Assembly (NCBI RefSeq): GCF_004348735.1
Contig: NZ_SMKT01000069.1
Span: forward strand, 1 to 42,847
Direction: 5' to 3'
Length of the DNA stretch: 42,847 nt
From: Actinomadura sp. KC06
Lineage (GTDB): Bacteria; Actinomycetota; Actinomycetes; Streptosporangiales; Streptosporangiaceae
Of the stretch, positions 31,549 to 39,388 are shown one piece after another. Below the pieces are notes generated by a model, which had not been told where the DNA came from, did no database searches, and worked only from the letters and a program-made list of their open reading frames with translations. The translations under genes were made by a program, and so were the position numbers. The number at the start of each line of letters is the position of its first letter. Positions within the stretch are counted from its first letter, which is position 1.

Positions 31549-31601
31549 CGTAGGGAGCGCCGGCGACCGGAGCGAGGAGACCCGTGCCGCGCAGCCGGGG
31601 G

Positions 31602-31621
31602 TCTGGGGGTCGCCCCCCAGA
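31602..31621. terminator. Hairpin at the 3' end of the emfourin gene
   Basis: TCTGGGGG (31602-31609), loop TCGC, CCCCCAGA (31614-31621): perfect 8-bp stem touching the emfourin stop codon. It probably ends the leftward protease-inhibitor transcript and may act in both directions. Confidence 0.6.
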
Positions 31622-31873
31622 TCAACTGCGCCCGAGGACGTGGTGGACCAATTCGCGCAGAGGGCCGTTGAGTTGTGCTTCGCCGACGGTGGCGCGGTCG
31701 CCGTCGATGTCGATTTCGTACAGGAACTGGTCGGGGATTCGGCCCGGCGGCGGGATCGCCTTCAGATCCACGCGGCCGACGAGCCTCGTCAGCATGGGAT
31801 CGCTCGCGCTGTCGGACTCGGCGCGGCGCTCGATCCCCGCGAACCCCCCGCTGCGGACGACTGTCACTTTCAC
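31622..31873 (-). CDS. Emfourin-like inhibitor of M4 protease
   Basis: An 83-residue protein resembling emfourin, the intracellular inhibitor of protealysin-like proteases. MKVTVVRSGGFAGIERR at the N terminus, LVGRVDL, the strand FLYEIDIDGDRATVGEAQL, and an end helix PLRELVHHVLGR match the family layout. It starts at GTG 31871-31873, four bases after the stop of the M4 protease gene, so the two form one operon in the order protease then inhibitor. In characterised pairs the inhibitor blocks the active site; that is known for the family and inferred here. Confidence 0.85.
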   Translation of the reverse strand: MKVTVVRSGGFAGIERRAESDSASDPMLTRLVGRVDLKAIPPPGRIPDQFLYEIDIDGDRATVGEAQLNGPLRELVHHVLGRS

Positions 31874-31877
31874 TGTG

Positions 31878-32918
31878 CTATCCGTTCGCCTCCGTTTGGA
31901 CGCCTACCCCCGTCCAGGCCCGGTTCACCGCCTTCGTCTCGGCCGCGGCGGCCCCGTAGAGGCGAGTCGCGGACTGGACGGTCGCGGCGGCGAACTTGGC
32001 GAAGTCGACGTCGGTGGCCAGCGTGCCACCGGTGAGAGTGTCGTACCAGATCCGACCCGCTTTCTCCCAGGCATTCCCGCCGATCTCGGTTGCGGCGAGG
32101 TAGAAGGCCCGGTTCGGGATGCCCGAATTGATGTGGACGCCGCCGTTGTCGCGGTAGGTCTCGACGTAGTCGTCCATGTGGCCGGGCTGCGGGTCCTTGC
32201 CGAGCTGCGGGTCGTCGTAGGCGGTGCCGGGCTCCTTCATCGAGCGGAGCGCGACCCCGTTGATGCCCTTCGCGAGCAGGCCCTGCCCGATGAGCCAGTC
32301 GGCCTGGTCGGCGGTGTGCTTGTGGTGCCACTGCTTGATGAGGGAGCCGAACACGTCCGAGAGGGACTCGTTGAGCGCGCCGGACTGGCCGTAGTACTCC
32401 AGGTTGGCGGTGTACTGGGTGACGCCGTGGGTGAGTTCGTGGCCGGTGATGTCGATCGGGCCGGTGAACGACGTGAAGACGACGCCGTCGCCGTCCCCGT
32501 ACACCATCTGCTCGCCGTTCCAGAAGGCGTTGTCGTACTTGTCGCCGTAGTGGACGGTCGAGATCATCTGGAGGCCCGCGCCGTCGATCGAGTTGCGCCG
32601 GTGCGCGGCCTCGAAGTAGTCGAAGGTCGCGCCGAGCCAGTCGTAGGCCTGGTCGACGACCTTGTCGCCGGTGGCGGGCGCCCCCTCCGCGCGGACCGTC
32701 CGGCCGGGCAACTCCTCGCGGTTCCCCGCGTCCTTGATCGTCCGGTTGGGGACGAAGTCCTCGGAGGGGGCGGGGGCCGTGGCCGGGAGCGTCCGGCGTT
32801 CGGTGGCCTGCAGAGAGCTGAGGGCCAGGGTTCGGCGGGCGCGGGCGCGCAGGGCCGGATCATCGGCGTCGTGGGCGATGCGTTCCAGCATGTGCGGCGG
32901 CACGATGTGGCATCTCAT
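31878..32918 (-). CDS. Protealysin-like M4 metallopeptidase
   Basis: A 346-residue zinc metalloprotease of family M4 without a signal peptide, as in protealysin. The short N-terminal propeptide starts RCHIVPPHMLERIA, the conserved protealysin-type motif, up to about residue 55. The catalytic domain carries H160-E161-L-T-H164 in TGHELTHGV and the third ligand E184 in GALNESLSDV. The other M4 motifs AFWNGEQMVYGDGDG and GGVHINSGIPNRAFY are present. ATG 32916-32918 places the propeptide correctly; extending to 32990 adds 24 unlikely residues. It probably acts inside the cell or is released by an unconventional route, with activity held by the emfourin partner. Confidence 0.93.
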   Translation of the reverse strand: MRCHIVPPHMLERIAHDADDPALRARARRTLALSSLQATERRTLPATAPAPSEDFVPNRTIKDAGNREELPGRTVRAEGAPATGDKVVDQAYDWLGATFDYFEAAHRRNSIDGAGLQMISTVHYGDKYDNAFWNGEQMVYGDGDGVVFTSFTGPIDITGHELTHGVTQYTANLEYYGQSGALNESLSDVFGSLIKQWHHKHTADQADWLIGQGLLAKGINGVALRSMKEPGTAYDDPQLGKDPQPGHMDDYVETYRDNGGVHINSGIPNRAFYLAATEIGGNAWEKAGRIWYDTLTGGTLATDVDFAKFAAATVQSATRLYGAAAAETKAVNRAWTGVGVQTEANG

Positions 32919-33104
32919 GCCACAACGCTGCCAGCTCCCTGTGATTCGAGCCACAACTTTCCACATGACGCTACGGCCGAATCCGGTCACGGTACGTAAT
33001 TGTTATACGGCGCTGTGGGCACGGGCCGGGGGACTTGTGGAGATGCTGGGGAGATGCCCCGGCTTGGCGGCGAGTCACGCGGTGACGTGCGTCAGAATGA
33101 ACGG

Positions 33105-33869
33105 GTGACCCTCTACCGCGACGAAGGCATCGTCCTGCGCACCCAGAAGCTGGGCGAGGCCGACCGCATCGTGACGGTGCTGACCCGGCGCACCGGCCGG
33201 ATCCGCGCCGCGGCCAAGGGGGTCCGCAAGACCAAGTCCCGGTTCGGCGCGCGGCTGGAGCCGTTCACCCACGTCGACCTGCAGTTGTACGAGCGGCGCT
33301 CGCTCGACCTGATCACGCAGGCGGAGACGCTGCGCCCCTACGGGGAGGCGCTCGTCGCCGACTACCCCCGCTACACGGCGGGGACGGCGATGCTGGAGAC
33401 CGCGGACAAGCTCGCCGGCGAGGAGGGCGAGCCCGCGCTGCGGCAGTTCCTGCTCCTCGTCGGCGGGCTGCGGACGCTCGCCGAGCGCGCCCACGACCCG
33501 CGGCTCGTCCTGGACGCGTACCTGCTGCGCTCACTCTCGGTCGCCGGCTGGGCGCCCGCGCTCGACGAGTGCTGCCGCTGCGGCGACCGCGGCGGGCTGC
33601 GCGGGTTCGCCATCGCGGCGGGCGGCGCGGTCTGCGCGACCTGCCGGCAGCCGGGCGCCGCGACCCCGGCGCCGCCGACGTTCGCGCTGATGCTGGCGCT
33701 GCTGCGCGGCGACTGGGAGTACGCCGACGGCAGCGAGCAGCGGCACCGGACGGAGACCAGCGGCCTCGTCGCCGCCTACCTCCAGTGGCATCTGGAGCAC
33801 GGCATCCGCTCCCTGCGCCATGTAGAACGTGACGACGGGACCACCGACACCACCAGGGAGAGAGTTTGA
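33105..33869 (+). CDS. recO: DNA repair protein RecO
   Basis: A 254-residue protein that with RecF and RecR loads RecA on SSB-covered DNA and anneals strands. The OB fold is N-terminal (LYRDEGIVLRTQKLGEADRI, RIRAAAKGVRKTKSRFGARL). A helical domain follows, with a zinc finger formed by CCRCGDRGG and GAVCATC (about residues 156-183). GTG 33105 has no Shine-Dalgarno; upstream codons to 33000 are not RecO-like. An AT-rich patch (TTGTTATAC, 33000-33008) may be a promoter element. The stop overlaps the uppS start. Confidence 0.95.
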   Translation: MTLYRDEGIVLRTQKLGEADRIVTVLTRRTGRIRAAAKGVRKTKSRFGARLEPFTHVDLQLYERRSLDLITQAETLRPYGEALVADYPRYTAGTAMLETADKLAGEEGEPALRQFLLLVGGLRTLAERAHDPRLVLDAYLLRSLSVAGWAPALDECCRCGDRGGLRGFAIAAGGAVCATCRQPGAATPAPPTFALMLALLRGDWEYADGSEQRHRTETSGLVAAYLQWHLEHGIRSLRHVERDDGTTDTTRERV

Positions 33870-34672
33870 GAAGGGCCGTTTCGCCTCCGGAGCCGCATCG
33901 GGACGGCGCCGTCCCGCCCCCGATCCCCTCGGATCTGGTGCCGCGGCACGTCGCCATCGTCATGGACGGCAACGGCCGCTGGGCCAAGGAGCGCGGGCTG
34001 CCGCGCACCGAGGGGCACAAGCGCGGCGAGGACTCGCTCTTCGACGTGATCATGGGCGCGATCGAGCTCGGCGTCCCGTACCTGTCGGCGTACGCGTTCT
34101 CCACCGAGAACTGGAAGCGCTCGCCGGACGAGGTGCGCTTCCTCATGGGCTTCAACCGGGAGGTGATCCGCCGCCGCCGCGACCAGCTCCACTCGATGGG
34201 CGTCCGGGTCCGGTGGGCGGGCCGGCGGCCGCGGCTGTGGCGCAGCGTGATCAAGGAGCTGGAGACGGCCGAGGAGATGACGCGCCACAACGACGTCCTC
34301 ACCCTGCAGTTCTGCGTGAACTACGGCGGCCGCGCCGAGATCGCCGACGCCGCCGCGGCGATCGCCCGGGACGTCCGGGACGGCCGCCTCAACCCCGACA
34401 AGATCACCGAGAAGGTCTTCGCCCGCTACCTGGACGAGCCCGGCATCCCGGACGTGGACCTGTTCCTGCGCTCGTCGGGGGAGCAGCGCACGTCCAACTT
34501 CCTGCTGTGGCAGTCGGCGTACGCGGAGATGGTCTTCCTCGACACCCTCTGGCCGGACTTCGACCGCCGCCACCTCTGGCACGCCTGCGAACTCTACGCG
34601 TCCCGAGACCGCAGGTACGGCGGCGCTGTGCCTAATGCAGTGGGTGCGGTTCAGGCGCCTGGGGGCGCCTGA
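33866..34672 (+). CDS. uppS: Long-type isoprenyl diphosphate synthase (UppS/DppS)
   Basis: A 268-residue cis-prenyltransferase that builds polyprenyl diphosphate for cell-wall lipid carriers. The catalytic Asp is D34 in AIVMDGNGRWAKERGLPR; the motifs AYAFSTENWKRSPDEV, LQFCVNYGGRAEIADA, DLFLRSSGEQRTSNFLLWQS and YAEMVFLDTLWPDF are all conserved. The start is TTG at 33866, supported by GGGAGAG a few bases upstream and by overlap with the recO stop. Pairing with recO mirrors Rv2362c-Rv2361c of M. tuberculosis, whose product makes decaprenyl diphosphate; the chain length here is unknown. The last codons lie inside a perfect 23-bp hairpin. Confidence 0.96.
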   Translation: MRRAVSPPEPHRDGAVPPPIPSDLVPRHVAIVMDGNGRWAKERGLPRTEGHKRGEDSLFDVIMGAIELGVPYLSAYAFSTENWKRSPDEVRFLMGFNREVIRRRRDQLHSMGVRVRWAGRRPRLWRSVIKELETAEEMTRHNDVLTLQFCVNYGGRAEIADAAAAIARDVRDGRLNPDKITEKVFARYLDEPGIPDVDLFLRSSGEQRTSNFLLWQSAYAEMVFLDTLWPDFDRRHLWHACELYASRDRRYGGAVPNAVGAVQAPGGA

Positions 34673-34686
34673 ACCGCACCCACTGC
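34637..34686 (+). terminator. Perfect 23-bp hairpin across the uppS stop
   Basis: Left arm 34637-34659 and right arm 34664-34686 are exact reverse complements separated by the tetraloop TGGG. The arms start GCAGTGGGTGCGG and end CCGCACCCACTGC. The uppS stop (34670-34672) is in the right arm. Such a long perfect stem is stronger than any other in the window. It may be a terminator or an RNA-stability element; no T run follows. Confidence 0.75.
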
Positions 34687-34734
34687 GTGCGATCGCTGCA
34701 TCGCTCCGGCTCGCCTGGCGGCTCGCTGCGCGAT

Positions 34735-34760
34735 CAGGTTTCTCGCAAGCTCGAAACCTG
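34735..34760. repeat. Inverted repeat in the uppS-osmC gap
   Basis: CAGGTTTC (34735-34742), ten bases, GAAACCTG (34753-34760). It lies between the uppS hairpin and the end of convergent osmC. The gap 34687-34857 has no supported gene. The inverted repeat could serve as a terminator for either direction. Confidence 0.45.
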
Positions 34761-34857
34761 CCTTCGGACGCGATCGCGACGCTTCAGGTCGGCGCGTGGC
34801 CAGGGAAGCGGCTGGGCTTGGTGCGCCAGCTCTCCCGGCCGGGCTATGCGATCGGGG

Positions 34858-35283
34858 TTAGACCAGGGCGGCGTCCAGGGTGATGGTGGTGCCCGCTAGG
34901 GCTTTGCTGACCGGGCAGCCGGCCTTGGCGTCCTGGGCGGCCTTTTCGAAGTCGGCCGCGGACAGGCCGGGGACGCTCGCCCGGACGGTCAGGTGGATGC
35001 CGGTGATGCCCTCGCCCGGCTGGAAGGTGACCTCGGCCTTGGTGTCCACCTTCTCCGGGGGCGTCCCGGCGCCGGCGAGGCCGTGCGACAGCGCCATCGA
35101 GTAGCAGGTGGAGTGCGCGGCGGCGATGAGCTCCTCGGGGCTCGTCCGGCCGTCCGGCTCCTCGGACCGCGATGCCCAGGTCACGTCGTAGGTGCCGAGC
35201 TTCGAGGAGTCCAGCGAGACGGTCCCCTGGCCGCTGAGCAGCGGCCCTTCCCAGTGTGCGTTTGCGGTACGTGTCGTAGCCAT
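34858..35283 (-). CDS. OsmC/Ohr-family peroxidase
   Basis: A 141-residue OsmC-family protein that reduces organic hydroperoxides by a Cys pair. The two active cysteines are in AHSTCYSMALSHGL and DAKAGCPVSKALAG; the family strands GTYDVTWASRSEE and SPEELIAAAHS are conserved. Spacing and SPEELIAAAHSTC point to the OsmC rather than the Ohr branch. ATG 35281-35283 is the start. Its promoter must lie in the short stretch 35284-35329 before the terminator of the upstream protease gene. Confidence 0.93.
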   Translation of the reverse strand: MATTRTANAHWEGPLLSGQGTVSLDSSKLGTYDVTWASRSEEPDGRTSPEELIAAAHSTCYSMALSHGLAGAGTPPEKVDTKAEVTFQPGEGITGIHLTVRASVPGLSAADFEKAAQDAKAGCPVSKALAGTTITLDAALV

Positions 35284-35329
35284 GCCCCCGATTCTGTCGC
35301 ATGGCCACGGCACGCAGATCATGAACCAC

Positions 35330-35367
35330 CCGATAGGGGCCCGGGGGCGTTCCCGGGCCCCTATCGG
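35330..35367 (-). terminator. Terminator of the secreted M4 protease gene
   Basis: Perfect 16-bp inverted repeat: left arm 35330-35345 (CCGATAGGGGCCCGGG), loop of six bases, right arm 35352-35367 (CCCGGGCCCCTATCGG). It begins three bases past the M4 protease stop on the minus strand and separates that gene from osmC. Confidence 0.85.
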
Positions 35368-35370
35368 TGT

Positions 35371-37008
35371 CTAGCCGACGTTGACCGCCGACCAGGCGGC
35401 GGCCACGGTGCTGTACTGCGCGCTGCCCGCGCCGTACAGGTCTTTGGCGGCGTTCAGGGTCGCGGTGCGCGCGCCCTTGTAGTCGGTCGAGGACGTCATG
35501 TACGTGGTCAGCGCCCGGTACCAGATCTTGGTCGCGGCGTCCCGGCCGATGCCCTTGACCGTGGAGCCGTTGGACGTGGGGCTGTTGTAGGCGACGCCGT
35601 TGATCGTCTTCGCGCCGCTGCCCTCGGCCAGCAGGTAGAAGAAGTGGTTCGCGACGCCCGACGAGTAGTGCACGTCGACGTTCTTGGTCTCCGACGACCA
35701 CGCGTCATGGGAGCTGCCGTCCTTGCTGGGCTTGTCCATGAAGCGCAGGGCGCGCCTGCCGAATCCGGGCAGGACGACCTCCTCGCCGACCAGGTAGTCG
35801 CCGACGTCGGCCGGGTTGTTCGCGTAGAACTCGACGGCGGCGGCCATGATGTCGGACGTCGCCTCGTTCAGCCCGCCGGACTCGCCGCTGTAGGTGAGGT
35901 TCGCGGTCGCGCTGGTGACGCCGTGGCTCATCTCGTGCGCGGCGACGTCCAGGGACGTGAGCGGCCCGAGGTTGGTGCCGTCGCCGTCGCCGTAGGTCAT
36001 GCAGAAGCACGAGTCGTCCCAGAAGGCATTGGCGTAGCCGTCGCCGTAGTGGACGCGGTTGAACGACCCCTTGCCGTCGCCGTTGATGCCGCTGCGGCCG
36101 AAGACCTTCTTGTAGAAGTCCCAGGTCATGCTGGTGCCGTACTGGGCGTCGACGGCGACGGTGGCGCGGTGCGCGGTGGTGCCGCTGCCCCAGTGGTTGT
36201 CGGCGTCGGTGAAGACGGTCGCCGGGGCGCGCCGCAGGCACCAGACGAGGACGCAGAGGTCGGTCTGGTTCTCGGCGTCGCCGGTGTAGGTGCCGCCGCG
36301 GGACGGGTCCTTCAACTGGTACGTCCCGCCGGACTTGGTCGTCTCCAGCGGAACGGTCCCGCTGTAGAGCGACCTGCCGTCGCCCGCCTCGGTGCGGATC
36401 ATCTCCTCGCGCAGCAGGACCTTGCCGGTCGCGGCGTCCACGGACGTCAGGACGCGGCTGGGCGTGCCGTCGGCCTGCCTGCCGACCGTCTGGACGCGCC
36501 AGGCCAGGCGCGGCTTGTGGTCGGCGGTGCGGGCCTCCACGACGAGCGCGGGCGAGCCCTCGGCCTTGCGCTGCCCGGTGACCGCGCGCTTCTTGGCGGT
36601 CGAGGCGCCGACCTCCGGACGGGAGTCGGCCGGTTTCGCGGCGAGCGAGCCGCTGCTGCCGCGCCACGCGCCGGACGCCGACTGGTGGACGACGATGTCC
36701 CCGCCCAGCACCGGGAGCCCGTCGTACGTGCGCGTCATCCGGGTGTGCGAGTCGCCGTCGCGATCCAGGAGGACCCGGACGACCTTGAACGCCTGGCCGT
36801 CCCCGGCGCGGATCTCACCGGCGTGGCCGGCGAGCGCGTCCAGCGCCCGTTCCGCGGCCCGCACGGCGGCGGACGAGTGCGGCCCCGGCGGGGACGGTGC
36901 TTTCGCAGTGATGTCGGCGGAGGCGGGAACGACGGTACCGGCGGTCGTCAGCAGGGTCGCCGCGGCCAGCAGGACGGTCCGTCGGCTGGTGAACGCCCGT
37001 CTTGTCAT
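35371..37008 (-). CDS. Secreted thermolysin-like M4 metallopeptidase
   Basis: A 545-residue pre-pro-enzyme. The signal peptide (RRTVLLAAATLLTTAGTVV, cleavage after ASA near residue 31) is followed by a propeptide with FTP and PepSY-type segments (HTRMTRTYDGLPVLGGDIVV, VDAATGKVLLREEM) to about residue 225. The peptidase domain has H358-E359-M-S-H362 in AAHEMSHGV, the third ligand Glu in SGGLNEATSDIM, and HYSSGVANHFFYLLAEGS with the catalytic His. A broad extracellular protease is expected. Unlike the protealysin-like gene 2.5 kb away it has no emfourin neighbour. An AT-rich dyad at 37082-37104 lies upstream. Confidence 0.95.
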   Translation of the reverse strand: MTRRAFTSRRTVLLAAATLLTTAGTVVPASADITAKAPSPPGPHSSAAVRAAERALDALAGHAGEIRAGDGQAFKVVRVLLDRDGDSHTRMTRTYDGLPVLGGDIVVHQSASGAWRGSSGSLAAKPADSRPEVGASTAKKRAVTGQRKAEGSPALVVEARTADHKPRLAWRVQTVGRQADGTPSRVLTSVDAATGKVLLREEMIRTEAGDGRSLYSGTVPLETTKSGGTYQLKDPSRGGTYTGDAENQTDLCVLVWCLRRAPATVFTDADNHWGSGTTAHRATVAVDAQYGTSMTWDFYKKVFGRSGINGDGKGSFNRVHYGDGYANAFWDDSCFCMTYGDGDGTNLGPLTSLDVAAHEMSHGVTSATANLTYSGESGGLNEATSDIMAAAVEFYANNPADVGDYLVGEEVVLPGFGRRALRFMDKPSKDGSSHDAWSSETKNVDVHYSSGVANHFFYLLAEGSGAKTINGVAYNSPTSNGSTVKGIGRDAATKIWYRALTTYMTSSTDYKGARTATLNAAKDLYGAGSAQYSTVAAAWSAVNVG

Positions 37009-37081
37009 GAACGCCCTCTCGTGCGGGCGCCACGCCCCCCGAAGGGCCCGCCGTCGGGCCTTGCCGTGGCGATGAGGACAT

Positions 37082-37104
37082 TTATGACATAGGCGTACTC
37101 ATAA
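37082..37104. promoter_or_regulatory. Dyad TTATGA-N11-TCATAA upstream of the secreted protease
   Basis: TTATGA (37082-37087) and TCATAA (37099-37104) are exact inverted half-sites in an AT-rich island, 74-96 bp before the M4 protease start. The rest of the 275-bp gap to zur (37009-37283) shows no gene; a weak 5-bp hairpin GCCCG/CGGGC (37246-37263) may end zur transcription. It is a candidate operator or promoter core; the regulator is unknown. Confidence 0.45.
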
Positions 37105-37283
37105 GTAGATGTAGCAATGTGCCAAGGATCGCCTACGGAGGGTGTGAATTCCGAACCTTGTTCGGTGGCGGGGCGTCACCTATCGGGTGCACCGCGTGTC
37201 GTCGCCGGGGCGATCTTCAGACGCGCGTCGCCGGGCGTTCTTGAGGCCCGCGCGCCGCCGGGCGGTTCCTCCGGATCGGCGCG

Positions 37284-37670
37284 TCAGCCGGACTTGGCGA
37301 TGCAGTCGGCGCAGGTGCCGAAGACCTCGACGGTGTGCGTGATGTCGCTGAAGCCGTGCTCCGCGGCGATCGCCTCGGCCCAGCGCTCCACGGCCGGGCC
37401 CTCGACCTCGATCGTCCGGCCGCACCCGCGGCAGACGAGATGGTGGTGGTGCTGCTCGGTGCGGCAGGCCCGGTACACGGCCTCACCCTCGTCCGTGCGC
37501 AGCACGTCGACCTCGCCCGCGTCGCTGAGCGCCTGCAGCGCCCGGTAGACCGTGGTCAGGCCGATCTTGGATCCGTCGGCGCGCAGATCGGCGTAAATGT
37601 CCTGCGCGCTGCGGAAACCCTCGGATCCGGTCAGCACCTGCCGCACCGCGTCCCGGCGGGCCGTCGTCAT
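37284..37670 (-). CDS. zur: Zinc uptake regulator Zur (Fur family)
   Basis: A 128-residue Fur-family repressor. The winged helix contains FRSAQDIYADLRADGSKIGL and TTVYRALQALSDAGEVDVL (residues 19-57). The metal-sensing and dimer domain has EQHHHHLVCRGCGR (His-rich, first CxxC) and FGTCADC (second CxxC), which form the structural zinc site. The setting defines it as Zur: it is the last gene after znuA-znuC-znuB on the same strand, 18 bp from znuB, and a Zur box lies in front of znuA. Zinc-loaded Zur should therefore repress its own operon. Confidence 0.94.
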   Translation of the reverse strand: MTTARRDAVRQVLTGSEGFRSAQDIYADLRADGSKIGLTTVYRALQALSDAGEVDVLRTDEGEAVYRACRTEQHHHHLVCRGCGRTIEVEGPAVERWAEAIAAEHGFSDITHTVEVFGTCADCIAKSG

Positions 37671-37688
37671 CCCCCAAGCACCTCCGCG

Positions 37689-38588
37689 TCATCCCCCCAT
37701 CACCTCGGCGTCCACGCGCGTCTCGACGCCGGAACCGGCCGCCGCCGGGACGGTCTCCCCGGACGGGCCGGTCCGCGCGCGTCTTCGGCGCACCAGCGTG
37801 CCCCCGGCGACCGCGGCGACGAACAGCGCGAGCGCCAGCAGCACGATCGAGGGGCCCGGAGGCAGATCGTACTGGAAGGAACCCGCCAGGCCCGATACGG
37901 CCGACAGTACACCGGTCGCCATCGCGACCAGCATCGTCCCACGGAATCCCCGCGTGAGCTGCTGCGCCGCCGCCACCGGGACGATCATCAGCGCGCTGAC
38001 CAGCAGCAGCCCGATCGCCCGCATCGAGATCACGACGGTGACCGCGGCGGTCGCGGCGATCAGCACGCTCAGGAACCGGACGGGCAGCCCCGACGCGCGC
38101 GCCACTTCTTCGTCCTGGCACAGCAGGAACAGCTCGCGGCCGAACAGCGCGACGATCCCGAGCACCGCGGCGGCGAGGCCCGCGACCACGTACAGATCGG
38201 TGACGGTCACGCTGGTGATCGAGCCGAACAGGTACGACTGGAGGCTCGTCCCGCTGCCGCCGTTGGCGTTGGTGAGGATCACGCCGCCCGCCAGCCCGCC
38301 GTAGAACAGCAGGGCCAGCGCGACGTCCGCGCCGCTGCGGCTCCGGGCCCGCAGGACCTCGATCGCCACCGCGCCCAGCACCGACACCACCAGCGCGCCG
38401 AGGACGGGCGAGGTGCTCGTGAGCAGGCCCAGCCCGATGCCGGTCAGCGCGATGTGGCCGATGCCGTCGCCGAGCAGCGACAGCTTGCGCTGGACGATGA
38501 ACGTCCCCACGGCCGGGGCGGTCAGCCCGATCAGCACCGCCATCACCAGGGCGATGCGCATGAAGTCGTACTGCAGCATGTCGCTCAC
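37689..38588 (-). CDS. znuB: Zinc ABC transporter permease
   Basis: A 299-residue integral membrane protein of the metal ABC-3 permease family with about eight to nine helices. QRKLSLLGDGIGHIALTGIG near residues 33-52 is the conserved coupling region, and RAIGLLLVSALMIVPVAAAQ near 200-219 the late family motif. A Gly/Arg tail of about 30 residues follows. The GTG start (38586-38588) overlaps the znuC stop by four bases (GTGA). It forms the zinc channel with ZnuC and receives zinc from ZnuA. Confidence 0.94.
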   Translation of the reverse strand: MSDMLQYDFMRIALVMAVLIGLTAPAVGTFIVQRKLSLLGDGIGHIALTGIGLGLLTSTSPVLGALVVSVLGAVAIEVLRARSRSGADVALALLFYGGLAGGVILTNANGGSGTSLQSYLFGSITSVTVTDLYVVAGLAAAVLGIVALFGRELFLLCQDEEVARASGLPVRFLSVLIAATAAVTVVISMRAIGLLLVSALMIVPVAAAQQLTRGFRGTMLVAMATGVLSAVSGLAGSFQYDLPPGPSIVLLALALFVAAVAGGTLVRRRRARTGPSGETVPAAAGSGVETRVDAEVMGG

Positions 38589-39388
38589 ACGGGCCTTCCC
38601 GTAGCCGTGTCCTGCGTTGGGTACTCCCGGACGGCGGTCTCCTGGACGGCGGTCTCGCGGACGATGCGTCCGTGCCCCAGCTCGACCGTGCGTGTGATCA
38701 GCGGTTCCATCGGGCCGAGTTCGTGGGTCACCAGGACGACCGTCCGCCCGGCCCCGGCCAGCTCGTGCAGCGCGGAGGCGAGGGCGGCCTGGCTGTGCGC
38801 GTCCACGCCCGCCGTCGGCTCGTCCATCACGAACACGTCGGGCTCGCCCGCGAGCGCCCGTGCGATCAGCACGCGCTGCTGCTGGCCGCCCGACAGCAGA
38901 TGCGCGGAGTCGCGGGCGTGATCGGTGAGCCCGACCGTCGCGAGCGCGCGATCGACGGCGGCCCGGTCGGCGGCCCGGTCGTTGAAGACCGCGGGCCTCC
39001 AGCGGGACCGCCGCCCCACCCGTCCGGACGACACGACCTCGCGGACGGTGGCGGGCACCCCGCCGCCCATCGGCAGCCGCTGCGGGACGTACCCGATCCG
39101 CCGCCAGCCGCGGAACCGCGCCGGCGGCGTGCCGAAGATCTCCGTTCGCCCGGCGGCCAGCGGGACCAGCCCGAGCAGCGCCTTGACCAGCGTGGACTTG
39201 CCCGCGCCGTTCGGCCCGAGGACCGCGAGCACATCGCCGGTCTCGACCCGCAGGTCGACTCCGGCCAGGACCTCGCGGCCGTCCCGCCGGACGAGACCGC
39301 CCGTCATCGCGAACGGCGGCGCGTGATCGGGCGGCGGCGCCTGATCGGGCGCCTCCTGGCGGGACGGGGGATTCGGGTCGTCTTTCAT
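38585..39388 (-). CDS. znuC: Zinc ABC transporter ATP-binding protein
   Basis: A 267-residue ABC ATPase. Walker A is GPNGAGKST (about residues 59-67), the Q-loop lies in IGYVPQRLP, the signature is LLSGGQQQRVLIARALAG, Walker B is VFVMDEPTAGVDAHS, and the switch His is in LVTHELG. A Pro-rich N-terminal stretch (residues 1-27) and a C-terminal tail with RETAVQETAVREYPTQDT repeats are unusual. ATG 39386-39388 overlaps the znuA stop (ATGA). It energises zinc import through ZnuB. Confidence 0.94.
   Translation of the reverse strand: MKDDPNPPSRQEAPDQAPPPDHAPPFAMTGGLVRRDGREVLAGVDLRVETGDVLAVLGPNGAGKSTLVKALLGLVPLAAGRTEIFGTPPARFRGWRRIGYVPQRLPMGGGVPATVREVVSSGRVGRRSRWRPAVFNDRAADRAAVDRALATVGLTDHARDSAHLLSGGQQQRVLIARALAGEPDVFVMDEPTAGVDAHSQAALASALHELAGAGRTVVLVTHELGPMEPLITRTVELGHGRIVRETAVQETAVREYPTQDTATGRPV

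Noticed and set aside
32919..32990. Longer N terminus for the protealysin-like protease
   Set aside because: The 24 extra residues lack signal-peptide or family similarity, and the conserved propeptide begins exactly at the chosen ATG.
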